DNA of 22,703 bases from Brachionus koreanus (Eukaryota > Rotifera > Eurotatoria > Ploima > Brachionidae), in the NCBI GenBank assembly GCA_016987375.1, contig PJRA01000005.1, positions 83,473-106,175 on the forward strand. Reading direction: 5' to 3'. Below are positions 6,677-18,600 of this stretch, one piece after another (position 1 is the first letter of the stretch; each line of letters starts with the position of its first letter). Both the position numbers and the translations under genes were made by a program. Below the pieces are notes generated by a model that was given only the letters and a program-made list of their open reading frames with translations, was not told the origin of the DNA and did no database searches.

Positions 6677-9600
6677 CTTAAAAAAAATAATTAAATTTTT
6701 TAATTTAAAAATTTCTTGATTTATTCGATGGAAAAAAAATATAGATTATAAAAGAATAAGTTATAACTTAATAATAGATCTCTTAACTTTTATATCACAG
6801 AAAAGCTTTGAAACAAGCTGTCATATTTTTTGTATAACTCTAAGATAAATAAATTAATAAATGGCGCAATTGATCTTTCTATATGTCTGCTTAAGCCACT
6901 TTCATTAGCATGAAAAGTCATATTTTATCCAAAAGAATGCATTTATTTATTTTTTCCCGTACAATAAAATGATTGTTATAACTATTACTGTATTAAATGA
7001 AGTTTTGTGAAATTTAGTACAATAGAACAGAACAAAATATCAAAAAATTCTAACTATTCTAATTATATAATATAACTTTTCTTTGAGTTCTGTAAAAGCA
7101 ACAAGTACGTTGCACTTACAGAACTAATTAGAAACCTTCAGAAAAAGCTTTTTTAGCTTTAATTTTTGTTCTTTTTTTTTTATTCTGTACCAAAGTTCAC
7201 AACAAAAGATAATTATAATAGATTGACTTGATTGCTAACTGTTATTCTAAAATAAAGAAAAAAAATTGAATAATATTTCAAACATTTGTCTTTTTTACTT
7301 TGTTTAACCTTTAGGTCTCCTTGTTTCTTTCATTCTAAGTTGATGTCCAAGTCATCAAAGAAAGAAAAAATATATCGAAAATATGAAAAAAATATGTTGA
7401 ATAATGTATGGAGTCTAATGTTTTTTAACAGCGCCTAATTGGCACCCATTGAAATAACAAAAATAAAATTGAGTGTCTCAAATATGTATTTAAGTACGTG
7501 AAGAAATTCTTAAAAAGTATAAAGACACATCTTCAAATTGTCAAATAATGTAAAATGAATTTTGATAAGTTATAGTAGATAAATTATTCAAGACATCAAC
7601 TAATATAATTCAATTGATGATATAAATTCAAATGCGGCAAGCAAGCAACCTAACTTTAGGTGATACACAAAAATCAGTGACTGAATCATTATATTTAAAT
7701 AAAACACCTTGTTTAAAAGCCAAGAAAGATAAACAATTTTTAAATAAATAAACCACTTATTGTGTCAATTAAGTATATTTTTTTTTAAGCAAAATTAAAT
7801 AATTTGTATTTCGAATTTTCAATTTTTATACTTTTTCTACTTTTCTAATCATTGCAATAATATTATTATAATAGACAATTTTAACACTCAAAAGCCAATT
7901 TTATTTGACTCGTTTTTATACTTTTTTTTTTTTTTCAATTTAAATAAAATTTTTTTTAATAAAAATAAAATAATTTTCTAATATTTTTGGTTCAAGATAT
8001 TTTTGAAAAAAACAATCTCTAAAAATGATTGAATTTATTGAATTAAAAAAACAAATAAGGGAAGTAACAAAAGTGGTTCAAAAGATGCCTGCAGCATTTG
8101 AATGCTAAAAATCTAAAAATATTTATTGTTAATGTTTGTTCTTAATGTTTTTTTATAGATTTTTTAGCTAATATTACACAATTGTCTGAGAAAAAATAAC
8201 ACTTATTTGACATATTTTAAAGTAAGACTGGAGACTTAGTGTTTCAAATCTGCTAAAAAAAAAATTTATGAATTTTAATAATAAACATTAAAACAATTTA
8301 TTCATTATTTTTTTATATGAATGAAATAAATGAAATTGAAAATAGAAATTTTACTCTAAATTGAATGAATTTCTAGACTTACCTGTGGTCGAAAGAGTTC
8401 CAGCTCTTGCAGCTGTTCTGTACAACGGCGAAATGTAATGCTGAGGATTGTGAACAAAATTTCGTTTGGGCTCCATGTGCAACATGGGCAAAGGCGGATT
8501 CATTTCGCCTAAATTCGACTCTGTACACTTCATATTTTCACTGTCCCATCTGAACGCATCCATGAAAAGACCATGTATCAACAAGCCATCAGTGGGCACA
8601 TCCATTTGCTTGTCTTCTTCGAGCTGCTGGCCGTACTCAAGAGTTTTTAACAAGTCCTGATATTGAAACTGATCTCGGTACAGTTGGGTCACATGAAATT
8701 CAAATGAGAGCTCGTCTATGGGCAAGTCGTACTTTCTGGCGTGTACTTGCAAAGTGCCGGTGAGGAAACCCTGCGGGAAAAATATGCCTGGCAGCCAATA
8801 GGACACACAATGGCCGTTGAGAATCCAGCCATCGATAAAGTCGCATCTCAACTGCAAGTCTTTGACCCATGAGCCAAGTGTTTTCATGGACGGATAGGAC
8901 GCATTGGACCACATGCCAGGCACTTGGTTGTTCAAAAAGGACGAGTACATCTTCTCCAATTGCTCGTTCATGACCACAAAGCCTTTGATTGCTTTTTTCA
9001 AGTTGTTCAACGATGACTTAATGATCACCAATAGCTTGTTGTATCTGTCAACTTCTTGCTGCAAAACAGTGGTCAGCGAGTTGACTCGTCCCATCGAGTC
9101 CTGTTGAAACAGAGACTGCGGCGCCTTTTCCAAATCCAGTTTATCGGGCAACTTGGCCAATATGCTGTCGGCCAATTCGTACACTATGTCGTCGTTTGAC
9201 TTGCCCGAGCCGCCCGAACTAACCCGCGGCTGAACGTCCAAAATAGTTGTGATCAAATAACTTGTTTCCTGAATTTGAAATGTGATGTTGGCATTTTGAT
9301 GCATGCCGAATATTTCCGGATCGTCGATCATTGGCAAGCTGTCAATGTAGTCTCTGTATTCTTTGAGAGTTTCGCTATCAGGTGCATAGTAGATGCCCGA
9401 TGCGGAGTATTTGTAGCCTGGTGAGAGAGTCTCGGGCGAAAAGAAACGCTTTAGAATGGTGCGCAAACACCGCTGGTCCCACGAGTCGGTCACTCGACCG
9501 CCATACGTTATCTCGCTGGTTATGTAAATCAACGCATCCCAAGGTATGAAGCCCTCACTGCAAAACATTTGAAAGTTCAACAGGGCACTTTCTCTGTCCG

Positions 9601-12600
9601 AGTCGTTGAACTCGTATTTTATGTTCCAGCCGAGAGAGCCGAATTTTTTTCTCTCTTGAATAATGGCATGAAAAAAGCATATGCCAAAGACTATTTTTCT
9701 CCAGTCTGAAGCGAGTAGATTTTCTTCAAAAAATGAGTTTTGAATTTCGGCAAAAGCTCGTTTGGTGTTGGCCTTTAGACCCTTTGGTGGTTCGTTGGTA
9801 ACTTTGACACTGTTCTGGAGAACACTGACTGGAAAACTCTTGGCAGGCATGGAGCTCAAGAACAGCCGGTAGTCCTGGTGAACAGGTGTGATCGGATCGG
9901 ACAATTTTTTGACTATTTCCTCCATTGCCAACATCCACGATGCGGCCAAGTGGCAATTTTGTAAAAACACCCACTCGCCGCTCTTGACTGCGGCGTTTAT
10001 TAGTTTTTCGGCTACGGGGCCTTGGCCTTGACCCAACGAAATCGATTGTATCTTGTTGCTCATGCCCATTTCTTTGGCAAAGCGGAGAAAAGCGCCCATT
10101 GGATCCGAGCCGGTGCTCAGAATGAAAACCAGCGATGTTCGATTCGACATGTCTTTGTAAAGTGTGTTCAAGTCGGTTGCTGGACTTTCGACAAACTTTT
10201 CACCCAGATTTCGCTCTACAAAAAGTGTCACTGCTTGAACAACTTTGTCTTCGGCAAAATTTTTTATCAATATTAATCGATAGAATTCGCTCAAATTTTT
10301 TTCATATTCATGTTTGTCCAGTCCATTAAATTCTTCCACCGGATTCAAATTTACCTCCAATTTGCCTAGCGAATAAATTTATTAATTAAAATTTAAGGCC
10401 GTTGAATGCCAAAATGTTGGACAAAAAAATTTTTTCAAATTAAAATATTTAATGCAGAAGCATATTTTCAAAGTAAACATTCAATGTAAATGAGAGTGGA
10501 GCAAACAGACAAAAAACAAACACAATCAAAAATTCGTTTTCATATCTCGGCAAAGAGACGATATCGCCACTTTAAACTGCATTAGTAAGACCTGTTACAG
10601 TATGAAAATAACCGTTTATATTAATTACAATTTTCTTAGATTATATCTTTATGAGTCATAAATCTTTATGACCGATTTAATTCACAATTTATTTTGATTT
10701 AACTTCTTTATTATTATTGACCTAATTACTGTGTATAAATAAGCATTGTGATTCTTATTAAAAGGAAGTTGGAAGAGACTTTGTATTTTCTCTTATTTTA
10801 CAACAATATTTTAAATAAACGTTTATATAAACAATCTCAATCTTTGTCTTCACTTATCTCCTCTGAAGTTACTCTAAGGAATCAGGCCAATTCCCTAGAC
10901 TAACAGACCACACCTGGAATACGTTATAAGCAGAGTTGTTTAAAAGTCACAAGTCAAAGACTTTTTATTTAAATATAATTCATTTATTGAAATTAACAAT
11001 TTATTTTATATTATTTTTAAAAAAAGAGGTAAAATTAATACTAAATAAGGTTAAATTTTTAGAGATAATTATAATAGTTAAATAATTTATTCATTTGTAA
11101 TTTAGAACTGTTAACACAATTTCTTAATTTCTGAATTAATAAATTGAAATTTATATTTTTTGTTTTAAATTATATCCAAAGATGCTTTAAAAAAAAAATT
11201 TGAAATTTTAAAATTTAAAAATATAAACAAACTTAACGTAATTAAAATTTTAATTTCTTTAACATATAAACAATTTTTAATGACGAAAAATTTTAAAAAC
11301 AAATTTTCATAATATAAGAATAAAGATAGCAAATTTCTTTTTTTAAATAAAAATTTTGAAATTAAAAAATAATATAAATTATATAATTTTTTGAAGTCCG
11401 TACTTGGACTTTAATTTTATAGACTTTGTCTTTAATTATGGACTTTTAAACAATTCTGGTTATAAGAATATGGTCCCCGTCAGCAAAAACTGATATCATT
11501 AAAAGAAAGATTTGAGGCTCTAAATTAGCAGAGATTAGAGGACCGACACTAGTCAACATAAATGTCTGCTATAGTTTCACAGTACAATACTATGATATCA
11601 TGCGTTAGCAAGTCACTAGTATTTAACATACGTAAAATATTAGAAATACTATAAAAGTCAAAAATTTGTTGATTACTTTTTTTTGTATAATTCTTTTGTT
11701 GCTGTTATTTTCTTAATTATTTCTTGTTTATTTTAGACTAGAAGTGGCCAATATCAACTAAAGTTATTATTTAAAATTATTTTCTTTATTATTTGTGTTA
11801 TAACCACGAGCCACCAGCTCCTAATAGATCTGAATAAATACATGAAATAAAGGCTTATAACAACAAAAAATTTTTTTTAAAATTTGAATTATTAATATTT
11901 GAATAAAAATTTATAAGCTTTGGTGAACAAGTCAGATCATCTAACCTGAGAATAGAAATTGTTCACCTATTGTGTGTTAAAAAATGTTTACTTCTACAAT
12001 GTACAGATTGAACGAAAATATTTACTTTTTTAATTATTCAATAAAATAAAATATATTGATAAATTTTCAATTAAAAAATTTGACAATATTACATGTATTT
12101 AGCATTAGATTTTTAATTGTGAATAAACTTTGGATGGAGTAAAATTAAATTAAACAATTTTAAATTATTACCCAATGTGATGGTGATGGGTTTATTGAGA
12201 ATGTCATCAGGCAAGTTTTTAAACACGTCCAAATTAGCCGCCAAATCACAAACATTGTTCCACGTGGACTCATTCAACCATTTGAGATCAGGCTTGGTCG
12301 GTCTTTTTTTGTCCATGCCAGCCGTTCCTCTCAAAAACAAAATCCACTCATCGGGCTTAATTTTTCCCTCCAACTTCATTATCTCCACACACAGCATAAA
12401 ACTAAACACAAGCTTATCTTTCTCAAACAACCCTCTGGACACATTAGTGTACACACTAATCGTGGTCTCGTTTAACAAAATGGCCAATCTTTTTTCTAAT
12501 TCGGTAGCTTTGGGCGCATTTTCGATTGTACTATTGAACAATTGTGTAAAATACCTCAAACTAAACTGATACATTGGATCTATAAGACCCAAATCGGCCA

Positions 12601-15600
12601 CCACAAAATACATGACCGAGCCTCTAGATGCCACTGGCCGATATTTTTCTCTAGCTGTACTAATGCTGGCCTCTGTTTTCTCTGCCTCTTCTAAACGCCT
12701 CGATATAGCCTGTGAAGTAGTCTTTGAATCATTCAATGTGTTCACTAGCTCTTCATTGTCCAATATATTGCCTTCTGATTCAAACAGCATCTTAAGAATT
12801 TTGTCCTCAATGGCTTTCAATTGATTTTTATCATTATTGATGTTAGTTATCAGTTTGTTTCTTTCTTCTTCCAAATCAGGTCTTTCCAAACGAACTACAT
12901 CGCTCAAAATTTGATCTTCCAGACCCGATTTAGTCACACTAAAATTAATTATAGTCACTTTGATGCATACTTCTGGCAAATAGTGCGGATTGGACAATTT
13001 AGTTGTCATGTAAAAGCGAAAGTTTTGATCATAATCGACATCACTGTCACCCAAACGTATAAGCAGTCTGCCACCGGACATGAATGTTTGTTTGAGTAGA
13101 ATTGGCTCCAAGGCCGGGTCGATTTGCTCGCCAAGATCTTCGAGCAGTATAGGCATGCCTATACGAACACAATTTTCAAGAGTTCTCAAAAACGCAGGAT
13201 CAGACAATTTTATAATTTTGAGTGAATTGTCTCTTTCCTTATTTCTAATCCATCTGTTAGCTTGCTCCTGTGGATCTATCATCAATGGCCATCGGCGACC
13301 TTTGGTTACTAGGATGGCGTTTTCGGTCGAGAAGTCATCTCTTGGCAAACCATCTGTGTTCCATTGTCGCACCATAAACGGATGAGACAATACTTGAATT
13401 ATGTTTGTGTTCTCCGATATGGGTATGTTTAATGCTTTTGAGCCTTCAGTCCATTTGTTGACCAATTCTTGTCTGTAATTGCTTGGAAATGCGCCAAAAT
13501 AGGCAACACATGCTGCTGATATGAACACGTTGCCGACCACGTGTTCAAGCTCTTTGTCAAATTGTTCAATGCTTTCTTTCCATCTGACTTGTTCATCAGC
13601 CAAAGCAGTTGTTAGCTTAGAAGCTCGTTTTAAACGAGACGAAGTCTGCTGTATGCTGTGTTCGAGTTTTTTTTTCTCACTAACCGAATGGTCATATTGT
13701 GACTGTAGCTCTTTTATTTGATTTTCTACATCAGCTAGTTTGTCTTGTTTGATTTTAAGCTCGGACATGACCACGTTCAATTCGTCTTTGGCCAGTTTAA
13801 GTCGCGCTTTCTTAGGCTCGACTTCTTTGGCCACTTTGGCATAGACATCTATGGCTCGTACCCATAGACACAAAGACCTACACGCCTTGCTTACCTTGGC
13901 CACTTCTTCAGGCACAAATTTTGGATTGTCTATGTATGGTTTTAGCTTTTTGATGCGAGCATCAGGAATGTTGTCTTTGTCAAATGCGAGTAGATTTTTT
14001 AAAAAATTTGGATCACCTAGAAGAGTTTTGCTCTGTGTCCATTCGGCTTTTACTCCCAAAAGAATGCATACTGCTTCCATTACAGTCTGTACCATTTCAG
14101 GCGGATTATTAAACTGTTTTATTTCAGTGATGTCGCTTTTGTCCAAAGCGTCTAGTGCTTTTACGGCTGCTTCAAGTGCCGGCAATGCTAGATTCAAGTC
14201 GCGCTGGGCATCGTCTGCTATAGCTTTTGTTTCTTCGGCTTTTACTTTGGCAACAGCTTCGTCTTCCAAGACAACTTTACGCACAGAGTCTGCTTTTTCT
14301 TGATCAATTGCCAATTTTTCCATTAGCTTAGCAGTATCTTCTGATTTTTGTTTTAATTCTGGCTCCAGTGCTTTTAACTCTATCTGCATGGTATCAACTA
14401 CCTGATTTGTTTGCAGCAATTTTTTCAAACCATTGTCTACTCTTGACCGAGCTGTATTTATCTCTCTAAAAAAATTCAAAAAATTAGATTCTAAATTAAT
14501 TTATTTTTATATTTTTATTGATAAGAAAAAAGTTGAAAAAATTTGTTGATTTTTTTTTAAAGCAGCACATACCAAAACTACACTTTTCCTTTCCTTCGTT
14601 TTCTTAGCTATATGAACAAGTTTCATAAATTTTTTTAAAAAAAAATTTATTATCTATTTATTTATTTTTTTGCTAGAAAAAAAATAGAAAATAGGTGTAA
14701 CAGCAATATCAATTCTAAACTTTAATAATAATTATTGTGTTTTTATTAGGCCAATTTGACTTAATGTAAAATCAATTTATGTTAAATTGTTTTTTTTTTA
14801 TATTTTTATGTAAAATTGTTAATGATATTGATCAAAATTTTTAAATTTACGATAAATAAAAAATTTGTATATAATTTGGCTTAAAATGATTTCATTTAGA
14901 TTAAATAAATATCTTCACTTAATGCGCATGACAGATATACTTTGGAGAAACAGAAGCTAGTAACTAAAAAGAAGACTGATTGATAGCGTTACAGAGCTAT
15001 TCAGAGAAATCTCTTTTTTTTTCTCTAATTTGTTCATTTCCTTAGACGTTAATCTTCTTAATTTTATAGTTCTTTAAATCTCATTAAAATAAAGAAAAAA
15101 ATTGTTATTTTTTTTTGTTATTTTGCCATGTTATGGTTAACTCTGACTTTTTCTCAAGTCCCGGCGAGGTCCAGTTAACCGTGAATCATTGTGATTTCAA
15201 AAACATGTTTTATTTAAAGTAATATAGAATTTAAACTAAAAAAATTTAATTTAAAAAAAGCTGATATAAAAATAAAACACATGAAATTGAGTTCTTTATA
15301 GACTCAATTCGAAAGTAGTTCTAACATAACTAATATATTTTCTCAAATAAGAATTAAACAAAATTAATTACTTTTTCTTGTCGCCAAGCATTTTAAGGTA
15401 AAGATTGATAAGTTCTAAATATGAAGTGGGAGTTGTGTAGTAATATCGTCTTAATTCTTCGTAGAAACGCTTTGCCATTGCAGACACGCTTGTGTGAATC
15501 TCAACGCACATATTTGATAGAGCGTTGACCAAATAATCTTGTCCATTAGGCCACTCAACTTTGGAGAAAGCAGATGAGGCCACAGACAACAAAGCGTCGC

Positions 15601-18600
15601 TGGGCCACTCAGTAAACCAGTCAATGGTGCAACAGTTGACCAATGAAGGAAACATTCGGCATCGAGACCTGAACGCGTCTCCAACTGGACTCATACACAA
15701 GACCACATGTAAGTTATTGCGAACTCTATTGATAAAAAAGTTGAATATGGCATCTCGGTCACCTTCAGGTATGCCGGCATCTTTGGCTGCTGGTCGTGTG
15801 CCACTGACCATACGTTCGTATTCATCGGGTTCAAACAAATTCGGCACCTCTCCACTATTCAATATGTTGTTAATGTCCTCTAGAAACTCTTCGACTACTA
15901 TTTGAGTGTCGGTGAACAAAAATACAGTATTTTCGTTTTTAACACCGGCTTGTTCGTACAACTTTTTCAAATCATCGTGAAACGAATTATAGTTGTAGCC
16001 ACGTGATAATTCTATTTGAAAACACTTGTAGCCGCATATATGCGATGCCAGACGAGTCAATGACTGCTTGCCTGTGCCGCCTACACCCACCAAAAGTGCA
16101 TTTCCTCTATCTTGACGGATCATGCGGCTTATACGAGCTATATGCTCCATTGCGTCCATAAAAAATACCATTCTCACATCTTTATTGTATTGTAAATTGT
16201 AATCTTCTTGATACTTAATTAATAAAAAATTGTTAAAAATCCAAGATTTTACCCCAGATTAATAATTTCTTAATTCATCTTTTTTATTTGTCAACCCTCT
16301 AACACCGAAGATATTTTTTTTTTTACTATTCAACATTTAATTAAATAAGTAAGGGCATTTTGAGATAAAAAAATTCTTTTAAAATATTTTAACTCCTTCT
16401 TCAGCAAGTGTACCTCAAGTGAAAAATGAAATAATAGCATAAAGCTTTAAAAATAAAATTTATTAAGAAAATCAGCATTTAAGCAAATTGTTGAATAATA
16501 CAACGATTCTGATACCACTCAATATCTTAATAGCCAACTTTTATTTAAAGAAAACTACTCTTTTTAAAATTTTTAAGTAAAATCAACGTTTAATTTGGTT
16601 TTGAAAATTTTTTTCCACAAAAATAAACCGAGCATATGAATCTTTTAGTTCTTTATAAGAAGTTTTATTTTTAAAAAAGCATGGTGTCCTAGTTTGATTT
16701 TCAAGGGTGCCGGAAAGCGTACGACCAGCCAACATCGCGGTAAAAAATAAAAAAATTGGTCGCATCAACGACCAATTTTTCTATTATTCAAACTGTCATT
16801 TATTTTATGGTCATATTGTAGTCCTTATTATGACTACATCTACTTTCCAAAAGAGTATTAAGTTTTGCTGTGTACACAAATCACAGTGTTTAAATTTCGT
16901 TTTTTTTTGGAGCTTATTATTTTCTCTTTAATTGTTTTATCTTTTTTTTATAATTTGTAAAGGCTAGAAGCGGCCACAGTGATTAATAAAGTTTATAAAA
17001 TATATTTTATACTTTCATTTAATTGTCCCTTCCCTTAGGTCTTTATCCCAATGTGATTTAAAGTCAGACTAATGTGCTAAATTTAAGTATCAAAATGTTT
17101 GCAGATGATACAACAATAAGTATCTCTGATAAAAGGCTCGAATCAGCTTTGATAAAATTAAATGTTACAACAAAAAGTCTAAAAGAATGGTGTATTTTGA
17201 ACAAAATTCATATAAACTGGTCTAAAACTATTTGCATGATTTTTGAAAATAAAAAAAAACTGTATCCAGATAAGATTTAAGTTGATTAGCTAAGAGTTAT
17301 TGTATCTGTATCATTAAACTTTTTAACGTAAAGCTTTAAGTGAACAGCTTTAATGAACTAAACAACTCTTAAGAGATGTATGCTCTTAATTCCTTTCAAC
17401 ATAGAATTTTTGAAAGGATGCTTTGCTTACTTTCTCTAACAAATGTCTTGTTTATTGCAATTCTTAATTTAAAAGAAAAATTAAAGAAAAATGACTCAAG
17501 GGATTTGAATAATAACTTAAGGAAATTATTAGATTTTGTAGATTGATTTAAAATTTGAACTATTTAACTTAAATATCCTGTTAAATTTATTTAATTAACA
17601 ATTAAATCAAAAAAAAAATATTTTTTTCAACCTTTAATTTTATGTCATGAGATCATAGTATTGCATTGTGAAACTATAGACATATAAGTTGGCTAGAGTC
17701 GGCGTTTTAGTTAATTTTTCAATTTTGTTTCAAATTTTCAAATAATTATTTTAATATAATAGATGAGGCATTGTGAAGTTTGGAACAAAAAACAAAAATT
17801 TAAAATTAAAATAACTTTTTTTCTAAGGGTCTAAAAATCGTTCTGCAAAATGTATCAGCTAATACAACAAGGTATGTATCACTAAAATTTAGTCCGTGCA
17901 AAATCTGTGCAATTTAATTTTTAATTCATGTACTTTTTGCACAATTGCAGAATTTTTACACAGACTTAATTTGGGATGTACAAACCTTTTATCAGCTGAT
18001 ACATTTTGCAGAACGGTTTTCAGACCCTTAGAAAAAAAGTTATTTTAATTTTAAATTTTTGTTTTTTGTTCCATAATTCACAATGCCATAGATGAAGTGT
18101 TAATCAGTCTCTTGAGGCATGGGCACTAGTCTGTTGATTAAACTTCAAATTTAAAAGAAAAAAAAAGATAAACTGTCCTTTATGTTATGGTCAGACTAAT
18201 TAATGTGCTAAATTTGAGTAAAAATTATTTAAAAATTAAATTTTAAAATTTGTCTTGACTTTTGAACAACTCTGATTATTGTATAAAATAAATGAGCCAT
18301 TTATTTTAAATCTTAAAAAAACTTACATCTTGAAAAATGCTCTTCATTTTGTCGTAATCAGTTATTTCTTCGTACAAACGTTCGGACAAATCGGCGCCCA
18401 TTTTCATAAAATCTCCAAAAATAATCGGCTTTTCAACAAAAGACTTAGGCTCTAATTGCTGTGAGAAATATTTGGAAGCCATTTCGGCCAAAATAGTGTT
18501 AAAATAGCTCTTGTCTTCTTCGTTAATTAGTCTATCGTGGAATACACGTTGAGCTTCATGATAGAATAGCCTGGCTACCGAGTCCTTATCAGACACAGAC

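Larger units (their letters stand above)
6677..8382 (-). other. Dynein intron 4
   Basis: This 1.7-kb intron runs from GTAAGT at 8382 to AAG at 6677. It contains a MITE (7881-8108), a retrotransposon relic (7308-7360) and a short hairpin (7086-7125). The rest is AT-rich without supported features. Confidence 0.85.
10366..12171 (-). other. Dynein intron 3
   Basis: This 1.8-kb intron holds a probable solo LTR (10593-10905) and, 25 bases on, a hAT-like element (10931-11458). A dispersed repeat lies at 11544-11602 and a possible retroelement tail near 11736-11775. The remainder (11880-12171) is AT-rich with nothing further seen. Confidence 0.85.
16214..18326 (-). other. Dynein intron 1 of this window
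   Basis: This 2.1-kb intron is a patchwork. It contains a small unassigned reading frame (16583-16768), a perfect hairpin (16751-16780), a reverse transcriptase relic (17077-17546), a dispersed repeat (17645-17703), a foldback MITE (17767-18087) and a lone hAT-like terminus (18257-18274). Confidence 0.85.

Noticed and set aside
8700..9974. Alternative minus-strand frames overlapping the AAA6 exon
   Set aside because: Out-of-frame readings of the same exon; the in-frame translation matches dynein throughout.
12177..14303. Several plus-strand open frames of 70-150 codons opposite the stalk exon
   Set aside because: They are antisense shadows of a clearly coding, conserved dynein exon and show no protein family features.
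15135..15180. 8-bp inverted pair GGTTAACT/AGTTAACC in intron 2
   Set aside because: Too short for a transposon terminus claim, and no flanking duplication was found.
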